DNA of 64,000 bases from Callipepla californica brunnescens (Eukaryota; Chordata; Aves; Galliformes; Odontophoridae): contig JALIRH010000006.1 of NCBI GenBank assembly GCA_023055505.1, positions 29,346,605-29,410,604 on the forward strand, in the 5' to 3' direction. Numbering within the stretch: the stretch's first letter is position 1; each line of letters begins with the position of its first letter. A model generated the notes under the pieces. The model was given only the letters and a program-made list of their open reading frames with translations. It did not search any database and was not told where the DNA came from. Made by a program: the position numbers and the translations under genes. Positions 12,701 through 25,200 of the stretch are shown piece by piece.

Positions 12701-15700
12701 TTCAGCCGTTTCTACTGACCTTTGCCTCGAACAGCAATAACTCACCACATAAATGAACAATCAACGGAAATACCTTAAAATAAAATCCATCCTTTCTAAC
12801 GAAGCATTTCGTCCTCTCGACTCGACAATAAGCTTTCCATAAGGAACGAAAGCTGTCAGCGGAATGGCCAGCTCTTGAGGGGACGGTGATGGGGGCAGGA
12901 AAAAAAAAAATAATAGAAAGCAGTGCTTGCTCTGAACAGAAACTGGAAAAGCGTAATCTCAGACGGAGCCAGACCGGGTCTCCACTCCAAATGCCACAAT
13001 AATGCGCTGTATTATGTGCTCACGTGGTCATACGTCAACTTAAATCCTTTTATTTGAAATAGGGAATCATTGAAGGAGCGGGGTTTCTGAGAGTGAGCCG
13101 TGGCTTTTTAGAGCCTTAGCCCGATACGTTAGAGAAGAGATTTAAGGGAAGGAACAAACCTAAAATAAAATTAAGTAAAAATTAAATAAAAAATAAAAAA
13201 TTCAATCAAGAGCTGACGCTGCCTAGGAGGGAAGATTGGTTCGAGTCTCAGTTCATCCCGCATCAGCATTTCTTTATACAAATCCCATCGGAAAGACGGA
13301 GGAATTCTTCTCGCGACGTGGGATCGCACCACACTATGATACTTCGCCTAATTAATCGGCATTTGCTCCCCGGGCCACCAGGCTGCCCCACGTCGCACGT
13401 TCTCTACAAGCCCCGAAGAAAGCCCAAATCTTTATGCATTTCTTTCCAGCTCCCTTCTACACGGGACGATTCCCGGCCTCCCCCCCCCCCCGCCCCCGGC
13501 CGCCTCTGCCCTCCATTGTGCAGGGCTTGCTGCCTCCCACACGCTACATCGGGGCTCCTGCAGAAACTAAAAAGACCTATAATTACCTGACAAAGGCAAA
13601 AAAGGCTCTCTTCTAAGAGGCTAGTTGATTTTTGTCCTTGTACCACACTACGAAGAACACACCTTCCTTCACTGGCGTGCCTCTGAATTTTGCAAAACCT
13701 TTTGGGACCTTGCTGTTAAACCTATGCTTACGCATTTCCTATACAGCTAGTTTGAGTGATGCACAAAATTATAGGTTTCTAAAGATGAAAAAAAAAAAAA
13801 AAAAAATTGGGGAGGGGGAGCTTTCTGCCTGAAGGGAAAAAAAAAAAATTTAAAAATTAAAAAAAAAAAGAAAGAAGAAGAAGCCCTATTCGGCCCCCGA
13901 GCCTGCCCAGCGAGCCAGCCTCGCCTGTGTGTGAACACATCACATCTTCCCTGCAAGGCTGTTTAACTTCTGCTATTGACACAATAAACTAAACAAACAA
14001 AAGAAGCTCTAATCTCACCCAACTTTTCTGGAAGGAGTCACAGAAAATGGGACGGTTCGCGCTTTTAACGTGTTCCTGACCGAGTCCTGTGACTCCAGCA
14101 TTATGCGTCGTGATGTGTATATCTTTGCCTAAATCTTTCCACCACCCCCACGAGCTCGAAGAAAACTTTCAGCCAACCGCATATCCCCCCTTAGCGTTTC
14201 ACCTGCACTTCAGTGAGCAGGAGGGAAGGGGATTTCTTTTGGAAGGCGATTTTTACTGCTGGGGGCATGCCTTCGTACTCTCACTTGGGCTGTAAAAGTA
14301 GGCCACTGGAATTTAAACCCATCAGTAACAGTGTATATTAGTGGACAGTGCAGCAAAGTCAGCGTGACATTACAGCAGAGGAAGAATTTGCAATTTTTCA
14401 TATGGAAGTCGCTAAGCTCGTGACAGGGCACACATACATTATCCCTCACTAGGAACTGAAATAAAAATGGTAGACCTCTGAAAGAGAGAGGAGAGCATTA
14501 TCCGCACACGACAAGGCTGCAGCTAGCAGCACGACGCATAACTCCGTAGAGCACTCCACAGCCAGTCCTAAACGTAAACCAAGGCTGAGATTTACTGGAC
14601 GGGACGGATTCATGACTCTTTCAAATACGGCGCGTTTAGGTCCCATCAAAGAAACACACAGAGAAGTTCTTCTGCAACAATGAGACTGAAATTAATGGGG
14701 AATGGAGCAGTTGTTGAAAAAAGCAGAGCAAGTCTTTCTAGGGGCCGTTGTAGAAAGTTATCGACTGCTTTGCGTCAAAAGCAGAAAGATGGCTTTAGAA
14801 GTTGCGGTCCTGAGCAAATAGAAACTACAAAAGCAATAAATCACAATCATAAGTCAGCTTAAATGCCTTAACGCTAGCTATGGCCATTGGCTTCAAAACT
14901 CTCTTTCTATGAACATCTTTATTAGTATTAATGGTCAAGTTAATGCTAAAACTACTGTTTAACAATTAACTTCGTGTCTGCAGTGGGGAAACTAATTAAT
15001 TCTTGAGAAAAGTAACTCCTTGACGGCTGAATACCTTACTCAGTGTGCTTCTGGAGTGATGAGGGGGAGTCCTCACTACTGCACACCACACCGTCCTGGG
15101 TCGCAGCTGAAAATTATTCCCCCCGCCGAATTTGGAGAAGGTTTTCTTCGCTCCACTACCATGATCACGAGTTTACAAACACGAATTCAAAGGACCATGT
15201 AAGTAGCAGACGCTAGATTTCCTCCCCCATCCCATATATTACTTTGTTCCTGTTCCTGGACATTCTACACTGTGTTTTATGACCTCGATGATTTGGAGAC
15301 CTGAAACATTGTTTCTGGAAGAAGAAAAAGAAAAAAAAAAAAAAAGAAAAAAAAAAGAAAACGTGGCGTTTCTCAGTAGGTCTGCTACTGATTTTTCTGT
15401 GCTATATACACATGGCTCCGAGCTGGGCTGAAATTCCAACCTCGGTAACAACAAACAGATCTGAGTTAGTAACGTGCACTCATTACGAGAAACCCTTTGT
15501 GCCAGCTCTGGCATCAATAAACGCTCCTAGCATTAATGTGATTTAAAGTTACCTCCAGTACAAATAGATTTCGAATTTCTGCCGTCTTTCATGTTTACGT
15601 TTATGGCAGTTGTTAAGAGGTCAGGTTGTCACTCCCATGCGGAGAGGACATGGGAATCGCCACTCTACACAAGTATTTCTTCCCTTGCTTCCTCGAAAGA

Positions 15701-18700
15701 TCTGGGATCTGCTGGGATGCGGAGCTGTTTACCTACATCTGCGAGGCTGATCGAGATAAAGTCGCTCTTTGATCACTTCGAAGCAGATAAAAAGAGCAGA
15801 GCTAGTGCCTGTGCCCTGGTGGAAGCTGTGCCGAGAGCCAGCTGAGGCTGAGCGCCGGGACACTTTAGGAATCCCAAATATCCGTGCACGAAATGCTGCG
15901 GGTGCGTGCCACCGGAGGAAGGTTCCCTCGCACTGTGTTTTCGCTTTTAATTTCCGTGAGTGGACGTTTGCAGCGCCTTTTTGTAGTTAAGATTTAAGCA
16001 GCCCATTAAACCAACACAAAGAGCCCTTGTAGTCCTGTAATTTATGACCGCTTTTAAAAGGTTGTAAAATACACTAATTGTACATCAGCGTCCAAAAATA
16101 AGCAGGTAAATCTAGCAGGAATTTACGCTAATTCTCGGTAATCCTCCCTCCTCTGCTGCTGGCAGGAGAACACATCGCTATGGAAAGCATCGCGGGGCTC
16201 TGCCAGAGTACCAGGGCTCGGGCACCAACCACATCAACCCACGGCCTGGGGCGAGGCGGGCCGGGCCGGACAGATACCTGAGCTCATTCGCAGTGCGAGC
16301 ACCCACACACAGTGGGCTCGCATTGTCCCGTCGCAGGGCACGCTGCAGGACTGCCGCACAGCCCCTCGAGGAGCCGCCAGCACGCAGGCGGCGACAAACC
16401 CCCAGCCCCACCGTGCTCCCGCTATCTCCCTCTCCCCCTTACTCCTTCGATTCTGAAAGGAGCTCAGAACGGACAAAGAAATCCTCAAGCTCTTTGGCTC
16501 CTCGCACGACTTCGCATCCTTCCTGTTCCCAGCGCCTTTATAAGGGCTCGGGCGCTCGGGTCCCGCACGCTGCTTTGTCTGCCCGGACACGCGCGTTCGC
16601 AGCGGAGGAAGATGAATAGAGGCGATCCACAGCACCGAACCCCCGGCTCGGTTAAATATTTCTCGCCACCCCTCGCAGGTACGAGGCCGGCACAGGGCCG
16701 GCCCCGCTTCTTACCTCGTCCCACCGCCGAGGCCGGGGCCGGAGCGCTGCCGCCGCCCGCAGCGGGGCTTTTCGGGGTGCCGGGCGCTCTGCAAGCAAGC
16801 GACAAACAACGCCTTAACGGAGGGAGCAGGGCCGGCTCTCGGCCGCCCGCGGGCGGGGTGGGCTGTGCCGGGACGGCCCCGCACGGCCGCAACTCTCCGG
16901 CGGGGAGAGGAGAGCTGCTAGCTGAGAAATAAAAGCGTGGGGCTCTTTTTATTTTTTTTTCCTCTTTTTTTTTTTCCTTCCCCCCCCCTCTCCCGTAGAC
17001 AGCTATGCCTTCTGTCTCCAAGTGTTTGGAAATATTGTCATTCCAAACTCTTGTTACATGAATGTCTGCTTTATTTTCCTCTGGGAAACCTTTGTTTAGG
17101 ATCATTTAATCAAGAACAGACATTAAACACAACCAGTGGTGTTCATCTCTGTTGAATAAAACGCGGAACGAGTTCCAGTTTCAATGCGGAGCGTATTGTG
17201 GTTGGGCTCTTATTCAAACAGGGAGCGGGGCCCGATCCTGGCCCCAGTAGCGCAGGAAGAGGCTGATAATTGACTTCGCCGAAGCAGCATCGGGCCCGAA
17301 AGGCTTAGGGAAAAAAAAAAAAAGAGAGAGAGAGAGAGAGAAAAAAAAAAAGAATAACACGAGAGCACCAACGCTGAAAGCCACCAGTCTGGGAGAAAAC
17401 TGGACGGCCTCTCTTCCCCTAAAATAAACAATATTGCACAATCCAAAGAGACAATAGTCAGATTACTCGGGTGCCACTTACTGAATCACGTTTACGTATG
17501 AATTTGTCAGATGTAATAACGTGCTCCTTCTATTCATTCTCGCTAATAAAAGCCGTCTAACGCGTCTGAAAATTGTCAGTAAATGTAAATGCTAATAATT
17601 AAATAACACAGTTCTCGCAGAAGAATGTCTTCTGAGCCCTGGAAATATTAAGTCTGTCTTGGGAGAACTTTTCCAGCAGATACTTTGCTTTGGTAATTTA
17701 GTAGTCCCATAATTACTCTAATAATTTTAAATTTGGTGTTGAACTCCAGCCTACATAAAATCATGCAATAATAGCCTCCTAAGCTGTTTATTGCCGTCTC
17801 ATAAATTTCAGAGCGCTGACTGCTAGAATCTCCTGGCAAACACCGAAGAACATGGCAAGTTCCACCGCGATGTGAGCGGGGCTGCCCCCGGCGCTCGTTC
17901 CGCCCCGCGCAGAGGGCACCCCGCACCGCACCTCCCCGCCCTGACCCCTCATCGAGCGGACATCGGCATCGATCAAGAGCGCCGGGACCGGGCTGCCCCA
18001 CTCGTGTTAAATATGGAGTATGTATCCACAAACGGTGCCAGCGACTTTCTGTTATTTATTTTGGAGCTATTAAGTCACACCGCCATATATTACGCTGCCA
18101 CAGCCCTTTAAACTACGCTTCCTCTTGAAAGAGTTGCTAAGTAGCAATAAAGCACTTTACAAACGCTACGACATTTTTTTTTCTAATTTGTTGTTATCCC
18201 AAACTCTAATATTCATTGCGCCACTTTAAGTTCGTACATAAATCGTTCAGACTAATGAGTCATAGAGAAATTCGCCCGTGACTTTTCCTTTACAATGCTC
18301 GCCGCCTCTCCATCGCTTTTTTTGGCCTCGCATTAGGAGCCGGTGATTTATTAGCGCCGGGAAAATGGAACAAAGCAGGTCCTCCTGCACGGTGGCACCC
18401 AGCCCTCCGCAGTGTGAATTAGAACATTATCAAATGTGTTCGCCTCGGTAACGCTTAATCACCAAACGCCGTAATGTGACCACAAGGCAGCGAAAACAAA
18501 GATTCAACATTTCTAAATATTAAACTTGTTAAGCAAAGGCTCAGCAGACAAAGCAAGCACAAACAATTAAAGTCATCAAGCTAGAAAGACGCACTCCCTA
18601 CTTACCAACACAGACCCTACTGCTTGCTTAAGGAGTTTAGAATCTTTCAAGATAAATCAGGTGGGTTTTTTAAAGGGAAAAGAAAAAAAAAGAAAAAAAA

Positions 18701-18900
18701 AAAAGAAAGAAAAAAAAGAAAAAAAAAAGAAAGAAAAACAAACTCCAGTAATGAGGAGTTGAGTTTCACTTGTGAGAGAATCACTCCTAGTGAGAACTGA
18801 CGGCCACAGATCCATTCCTGACTATCTGCATTAATTATTTAATGAGTCACGTGACCCTGAAGATTAAAATTTCAATATCTCCCCCAGAACAGACGCAACA
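9721..18900. other. HOXA3-HOXA4 intergenic, AT-rich regulatory-looking core
   Basis: About 9 kb without coding potential. AT-rich blocks of normal complexity alternate with short simple repeats. Notable blocks are 9721-9930 (several TTTATG/TTTATGGC CDX/HOX-type sites), 11150-11230 (with TCATAAATCA), 11760-11870, 12150-12250, 12755-12860, 14860-15010, 16030-16130, 17450-17830 and 18000-18560. Repeats include AAAG/poly(A) at 12361-12416, poly(A)/GA at 17309-17352 and an A-rich purine tract at 18678-18742. A CpG-rich island covers about 16180-16900. A TCACGTGA motif is near 18847. The hindbrain and neural-tube enhancers for HOXA3 are expected in this interval, but boundaries need alignment. Confidence 0.5.
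11201..11210 (-). promoter_or_regulatory. Candidate PBX-HOX composite site
   Basis: TCATAAATCA on the plus strand reads TGATTTATGA on the minus strand, a canonical bipartite PBX-HOX site of the central/posterior HOX type. It sits in an AT-rich block (11150-11230) that also contains a TTATTTATGA motif. A single 10-mer can occur by chance; the context in the HOXA3 upstream interval makes auto- or cross-regulation plausible. Confidence 0.35.
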
Positions 18901-20581
18901 CCTTTATCTGCGAGCGCAGGGATCCTGTACTCGGTCCCCTATCTCTGCTGCCTTTGACAGCTCCTCAGTTTCTAGGGAGAGCGCTGGGACATGAATAATA
19001 TGGGCTCGTCCCGCTCTGTGGCGGGATGGGGCAGCTCCGCAACACCCCCTCTCCCAAACACGCGCACACACAGCAGCGAGCCGATCCCAGAGCTTCGGTG
19101 CATGGGGCTGCGTGTAGTACTGCGAGGGGGAAGGGGGGCTGCATGCTGCTGGCGATGAGAGTACCGGGGCGGTCCCCATCAACCCTCCGAAGCCCCCGGG
19201 CTACCTTACAACGAGGGTCAATCTCCCTTCGCACGGACCCGGGCGGAGCCAGAAGGACTCCTGAGCTCGGCAGGGGGTCGGGGAGGGGGCGGTGGCGGAG
19301 TTCCCCCTGCCCACTCGGGGAGCACCTGACCTTCGTCCCGCGTGAACCGGGCTTGCCCGAGGGGACGGCCCCGAGAGACCCCCGAGGGGAGCGTCATCCC
19401 CAGGGAGGCTGCGGCCCCGGCCCGTGCTCCCACTTGCCCGAGGATGTGGGGGGAAATCAAGGAGCAGCAGAGGGACGGTTCAACCCGGATAGGGCCCTGG
19501 TGAGGGGCCGGGGCTCTGCGGGAGGGACGGGAGGGGCCGGGGTCTCTCCGTCAAACCTCTGCCTGTGTGAGGATTCCCCCCATCCCTGCCCCGCTATTAA
19601 CACCGAGAAACGGTCCGTGGGACGACAACACCCTGAAAAAAAGAAGTATAAAAAAATAATAATAAAACAAAGTCACAGGATTGAGTAATCCTCCAATGCG
19701 GAATGGCTCTAGTTATTAAATACCACGAGGCGCTTGTCACAGACGAGTTCCCCCTGTAATAAAACACCAGGTATAGCAGAGATTGCGGGAGAACGGGGAA
19801 GGAGACCTTGGCAAACTCCCATTTTTCTTGGTGGGTGGAGGGGAGGTGGGGAGCGGGGTTAACGGCGTGGCGTTCCCTGTGGCCATTAAATTGACTCCGA
19901 GGTGATTTTGTCTTTCTTTGAGATATTGACAAACTTCCACTTGCGGCGTTTTGGGCCGCGCTCTCCTTTGTGGCGAGAGCAGATAAATACGTGTGTGAGA
20001 GACAGGGGAGAGCGAGGGAGAGGGAGGGAGAGAAAGAGACATTGCGGTCCGAGCGCCGGCTTAAAAAGAATACTGTCTTTAAAGGTCAAGGGTTTGAAGG
20101 GTCAGTCTGCTCCTCTAAAAAAAACAATTAATGGGATAGAAAATTTGTCCTCTCGGTGAACTCCTGGTTGCCCCAGCAAAGGGAGCACAATGCGAGAATT
20201 TAAGGCGGACGATGTAATTTTGGGTTATTGTAAGCCGGGCGGGCTAGAAGCGGGAGCAGAGGGCTCCCGGCCCGGCAGCATCGCGCCTCTCCCAGAGGGC
20301 CGGGGTTGGGGGGGTTGGGGGGGGGGAAGGGAGAAAAAGGAAAATTTACCTTAAACGACGAAAATCGGCCGTGGGGCATTTTGCAGTCCGCCGCTCTATC
20401 TCCACCGAGAGAGTGTACATTTTTTTTAGCAGACAGCCGAGATGCGGTGTCTTTACACATGACCACTTTTTTTTTTTTTTTTTTTCTCTCCAGGAAAATC
20501 CTTTGCGTCTTCACAGACTTTTCCAAGAGAATGGCTTTCAGAACCGCTGTTGAATTACAAAGAAGTATTTATTGTAGGAGG

Positions 20582-20591
20582 TGATTAATGG
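20582..20591 (+). promoter_or_regulatory. Candidate PBX-HOX site TGATTAATGG
   Basis: TGATTAATGG is a full match to the PBX-HOX bipartite site preferred by group 4-5 (Deformed-like) HOX proteins. It lies about 1.4 kb downstream of the probable HOXA4 transcript end, within a block (20520-20720) that looks like conserved non-coding DNA. Autoregulation by group-4 proteins is known for several Hox4 genes; its occurrence here is inference. Confidence 0.4.
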
Positions 20592-21386
20592 TTCTCGCTA
20601 AAATTGCTATTTGCAGCGTGATTTCATTTCTCTTTTCAGTGGGACAAACCAGGTTTATACGCAAAGGCTGCACACCAAAGCGACCCCGCGCTGCCAGTTA
20701 ATATGTTTCAGCTGGAATTTTGCTCGCTTGTGCTAATTTTGGCTCGAGATACGTGGAGGGATTCTAGCAATAAACAAAACGAGGAGCTGCACGCCCGCAG
20801 ATAGCGGCTGCCCTCTTCCAGCTGTGTCCCTCTCCCTCAAGGAGGAGGCGGCTGGGACGTGGGGCTTAGCACACAGCACTGAGTGGGAGCGCTCCTCGGG
20901 CCTGCTCTTTGGCCAGCCTCGGAGACGGCAGTGTTTGCTCAGTGTGTTTACAACGCCATATCTGCGGTGCTGAGCATACCCCGCCAGTGACACGTTATAT
21001 TTCTCACCGAGGCGCTCCACGCTCCTCGGGCGGGCAGCGATGCTCTCGCGGTCCCAACGGGTGCCCCCCAAGGGGGGATGGGCACCGGGCTCTGCCACTG
21101 GGATCCCAAATCCCTCTCGGATGGATGCGGTAAGTAACTAAGTCCAGGCTTCCGGCCTTTCCCTGGGAGAAATACAGCTCAGGAGCTCCTTTCCAGACCT
21201 GTGCTACCATCTCTCAGTCTGAGAAAGCCTTATGAGGCAGACTCTCCTCGCTCCCCATTTTGTCCCCGCCGTATGAAGAAACTCGGTCAGGGAAACTTTT
21301 GGGCAGTGCCCAATTTCGTGTCACTGTTAAGGCTCTCAATACATTTGGAAACTGTTACAAAAAATGAAAAAATGAAAAGAAAGAAC

Positions 21387-21491
21387 GAAAGAAAGGGAGG
21401 GAGGAAGGGAGGAAGGAAGGAAGGAAGAAAGGAAGGAAGAAAGGATGGAGGGAAAAAGAAAGAGAAAGAGAAAGGAAGAGAAGAAAGAAGG
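21387..21491 (+). repeat. Polypurine GGAA/GAAA tract
   Basis: About 105 bp of almost uninterrupted purines on the plus strand, built of GGAA, GGGA and GAAA units. It starts some 520 bp past the HOXA4 poly(A) region in the direction of transcription, so the nascent HOXA4 transcript would be pyrimidine-rich here. Such mirror-like purine tracts can form triplex DNA or slow polymerase. Confidence 0.85.
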
Positions 21492-22009
21492 CAGCTAGAG
21501 AAACTTCAGGTTACCGCCCATGTATTTCCCCTCAGAAGTGCTGGCCAATTGAGGAATCACAATAGGAAGAAAACGAACGAATAAATCACGGTTGGCTACA
21601 GATTTACAGTGTTATCGTGGCGAGCATGTGAGACTTATCCTCTAGCACAATCCGCCATGGGAGCTCATTGGCTCCCAGCAGCAGCTCAGTTCCTCTGTAG
21701 TGCGGTGGAAACGGGCTCAGCGTCCGGCAATGGATCGGACTGGTTCTGTCCCGTTCTACAGGGAACACGGCTCCCCGTCCGGTACAGAAAGAGCTTTCCC
21801 CGTCCCGCAGCGCTCTCCCCACAGACAGCAGCTGGGACGGAGGACGCTTTGCATTACACTTAAGCAACCATAACCGTACTGACAGAGCGAATCCCAAGTT
21901 ACACCAACACTTTGAGCCGTTGTTTTCCACTCCTGGTGCTGGGAGCAGCGGAGCACAAGGTGTACGAAACAGCACGGAGTGGACGTGTGTGTGTTTCAAG
22001 CGTTTAATT

Positions 22010-22856
22010 CTTTTGTACAGAATACTCTTTATTACCAGCATCTGGCACTGTATACATTACACCAAAAATCCACAAATTGTACATGGACCCAAACGATTTA
22101 GACGGTGCCAAATATGAAGACAGCGACAGCCTTTATAGCGTTTGTTTTTTGTTTTGTTTTTTTTTAAATAAATGCAATAGGGAATGTGGAGAAAAACTCA
22201 TATATCACAGCGACTGCGGGGTTACACCGAAACCCGGCTAAGTTACCGCCGGTACACAAACACGGCGCGAGGGGATGCTTTCCGTAAGTTTTTAACCCGA
22301 GGTGAACGCGTCCGCTCTGTGCCGCGTGGGTCCGTGTGTGCCCTCAAGCCCACGGCCACGCTCGGCCCACGCCACTCGAGTCAGTGCCCTCGCGCGGGCG
22401 TCCCCCGAGGTCCCGGCTTTGTTTGAACCGTCTTTTTATTTTGTGAAGTGTTCTCTATTAAAAAACAACAACAACAACAACAACAACAACAAAAACCCCA
22501 AAAAAACAAAAAAAAACCCACAAAAACGGAGTCCGTCATAGGTACAGAGAGTTCGTCCGTGACAGCATCCAGCACTCTTACAGAGAGGGCAAGAGAGGGT
22601 TTCCATAAATAGAAAAAAAATGATGGGCATGGAACCATTATCTATATACAATGTAGGCAATCGTCCGGGTTTTGGTTTCAACGTGTGCCCGTCCCTGGGC
22701 ACGTCTCGTCCTCCTTTCCCTGCTCCTGCTTTGTTTTACACAGTTGCGTGGTCCCAAGGGCCAGCCGCCAGCGCGGGCGGCCGCACAACCCCAATAGATA
22801 GGTAAATAGAGATCTATATATTAAAAACAAAAAAAAAAATCGTAACGATAACCCCC
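22010..22856 (-). other. HOXA4: HOXA4 3' untranslated region
   Basis: Sequence after the HOXA4 stop on the minus strand. The most likely poly(A) signal is AATAAA (TTTATT on the plus strand at 22028-22033), giving a UTR of about 0.84 kb. It contains a CAA repeat on the plus strand (22464-22491, TTG in mRNA sense) and short A runs. No miR-196 or miR-10 seed site was seen. Confidence 0.55.
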
Positions 22857-24103
22857 TTATAGCGCGGCCGCGTTGGGCGCAGCCCCGTCGAGCGGGCGGG
22901 GGTGGCCCTGTGTCTGTGCCTTGGCCTGCTGCTGGCCGAGCGAGGGCTGGTTGGAGGAGCGCATCTTGGTGTTGGGCAGCTTGTGGTCCTTCTTCCACTT
23001 CATGCGCCGGTTCTGGAACCAGATCTTGACCTGGCGCTCGGAGAGGCACAGCGTGTGGGCGATCTCGATGCGTCGCCTCCTGGTCAGGTAGCGATTGAAG
23101 TGGAACTCCTTCTCCAGCTCCAGGACCTGCTGTCGGGTGTAGGCGGTGCGGGACCGCTTGGGCTCCCCGCCGCTGTAGTTGGGGTTGACTGAACGTGCAC
23201 CCACGGACACGCGGAGAGGAGAGGAGAGAAGGGAGGGAGCGATGGAACATCGTCATTAGAGGATAACTTGACACCGGGTTCAAACCAGATACATAACGGC
23301 AAGAAAAATTGTTTCGCAGCCTATCGGCAGCGGGGACAATCGAGGAGCAATAAAAAATGGTGATGGGCATTTGGGTTAGAAGAAAAGCTTCAAAGACACA
23401 TGGCCCAGAGCCACTGAAGGGCAATTAAATTTATGGGGGCTATAATTACTGCCCTAACAGTTTGGCGTCTCGTAAATCTTTTGATAAAGGACCCCGGATA
23501 CAAAAGGTTTCTCACTTTTTTTTTTTTTTTAAGTAGGAAACGCGGATGAAGGAAAAAAAAAAAAAAAAAAAAGCCACACACGCACCGACCCATCCCGGCC
23601 CCGGGAGCACCCTCCCCCCCTTTGCCTCCTTGCAGGCGCATCCCGGCCTCCCCCTGCCCCGGGCGACTCACCCGTGCTCACGTGGATCTTCTTCATCCAA
23701 GGGTACACCACCGGCTCCTTCCCCTTCAGCCCGGGCAGGCTCTTGTCGGGCAGCAACGCGCAGCCCGGCCCGGTGCCGGCCCCGGCGGCGGGGGCCGCTT
23801 CGCAGCGGCGCTGCAGGGCATGGCCGGGGAGCAGGGGCTGGGCCGGCCCGGGGTGGCCCTTGGCGGGCGGCGGCGGCGGCGGAGAGGCGCCCGGGGGCGG
23901 CTGCTCGGGGCCCGGGGCGGCGCTGCCGGCGCTGTTGTAGCTGTAGGGCGCTTGGGGGTAGGAGGGTGCCTGCGCCGGGTACAGAGCCTCGGGAGGCGGC
24001 CCCGGCGGCCCCGGCGGCGCGGCGGGAGCCTGGTAGCCGGGATCCCGGCGGGGCCGAGGGAAGTACTCGGGCAGCGCGGGGCCCGGGTGCGCGGCGTGCA
24101 GGT

Positions 24104-24136
<33 letters not shown>

Positions 24137-24272
24137 GGGCGTGCGGGTGCGGGTGGTGCGGGTGGTAGCTGGCGGAGCTGCCGGCGCTGCCGCTGTGCTG
24201 CGTGTACTCCTCGCAGGGAGGGAATTTGGGCTCGATGTAGTTGGAGTTTATCAAAAACGAACTCATGGTCAT
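22857..24272 (-). CDS. HOXA4: Homeobox protein HOXA4 (two exons)
   Basis: Exon 1 is 24272-23672 and exon 2 is 23188-22857, giving 310 residues. The short 483-bp intron (23671-23189) is phase 1, with GT at 23671-23670 and AG at 23190-23189, and splits a valine codon. The start is the ATG of [15 protein letters not shown], the conserved group-4 N-terminus. Residues 36-56 are His/Pro-rich, ending in 11 prolines, ten of them CCG codons. The rest of exon 1 is Pro/Ala/Gly-rich. YPWM lies at 190-193 and the homeodomain at about 210-269 (recognition helix WFQNRR, then [13 protein letters not shown], a group-4 hallmark). It is a nuclear transcription factor of the posterior hindbrain and cervical levels. 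The C-terminus is short. A DR5 retinoic acid element lies 3.3 kb upstream. Composition is very GC-rich in exon 1, producing long spurious open frames on the opposite strand. Confidence 0.98.
24105..24134 (+). repeat. (CGG)10 repeat encoding HOXA4 polyproline
   Basis: Ten uninterrupted CGG units on the plus strand encode ten of the eleven consecutive prolines in HOXA4 exon 1 on the minus strand. Such coding trinucleotide runs are prone to length change between individuals and species. Confidence 0.9.
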
Positions 24273-25200
24273 TAATTTGTGAAGTGCAAAAATACTAATT
24301 TTTCTCGCGTTGTCGTTTTTCTGGGCTCGGCGAGGCCCCTCCCCTTCCCCCCCCCCCCCCCCTCCTTCCACTCCCTCCCTCTCCCCCCTCCCGCCGCTGT
24401 CAAGTGCTCGCCGCTGCCAAAGTTTGGGCCTCCGGCTTCCCCCTCCCCGCCGCACTCCCCTCCCTTCCTCTCTTCCCACCCCTGGAGCGCGCACACACAC
24501 ACACACACACACACGCGCACCCCGACACACCATCACCACCTGACCGCCAGCGCCAATTACCGCGCGGGGCCGCGGACCCCGGATCAGGAAATGGAAGGAG
24601 GGAGAGCGGCCGTAGGGCACCTCCGCGCCCGCGGCCCCAACGCGGGGCCGCTCCCGGCGCCTCCTCCGGGGCCGCGCCGCGCCCCGCGCCCGCCGCTCAA
24701 CGGCATCACCGCCTCCTCTTGCCCGGGCTGCGGCCGGCACTCGCGGTGTCAAGCAAGATAAAACTAATCCAGAACTGACAGTCCTCACCCTCGTCATTTT
24801 TTTTTTTTTTTCTTTCGTGTCAGTAAGCGGGCAGGGGAAGCAGAACGCAGCCCGGGGAGGGAGGCAGGCTCTGAGCGGGGCGTTGCACAATAGTTCTCCA
24901 CGCACCCATCACCCAACGGCTGCCGTCGGGGCTGTGGGGTGGGGGTCGCCTCGCCCCCTCCCCGAGCTGCGACCTCTCCCCTGGCCGAGAGCCGACAGTT
25001 CCCGTCCCCCTGCAGCCTGCTTGCTGGAGGAGCAGATCCCAGAGTTAGCGCGGACGTCGCGGGAAGGCCGAGGGGAGCCCCTACGTGTCTTGTGGGGTGT
25101 GGGTGGGGGACACGGGGGGCCGGGAAATAACGGGGAGGCGAGGGAAGGCGGCGCGGTGCTATAAACGCTTCCTACCGGCTGCCGCGGGGCTCGCTGCGAA
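24273..25200 (-). promoter_or_regulatory. HOXA4 leader, promoter and CpG island
   Basis: GC- and CpG-rich DNA immediately upstream of the HOXA4 start, continuous with its GC-rich first exon. It includes a C run (24347-24362), a CA repeat (24492-24514) and a T run (24799-24811). No CACGTG or CCAAT pair like those near HOXA3, A7 and A9 was found within 200 bp of the start. The transcription start cannot be placed. Confidence 0.5.

Larger units (their letters stand above)
18901..22009. other. HOXA3-HOXA4 intergenic, part downstream of HOXA4
   Basis: No supportable gene. A CpG-rich patch covers 19020-19620. Conserved-looking AT-rich DNA lies at 19660-19760, 20070-20110 and 20520-20720, the last containing a TGATTAATGG PBX-HOX site. 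A long purine tract covers 21387-21491. The HOXA4 poly(A) signal is just beyond the right edge of this block. Confidence 0.5.

Noticed and set aside
13210..13223. AGCTGACGC as a MAFB (Kreisler) site in the HOXA3 upstream region
   Set aside because: Only a partial MARE half-site; no second site or spacing to support the known rhombomere 5 enhancer.
20083..20104. AGGTCA and GGGTCA direct repeat
   Set aside because: Ten-base spacing; not a standard response element.
23546..24298. 250-codon frame opposite HOXA4 exon 1
   Set aside because: Shadow of the GC-rich HOXA4 coding sequence; Arg/Ala-rich with no domain.
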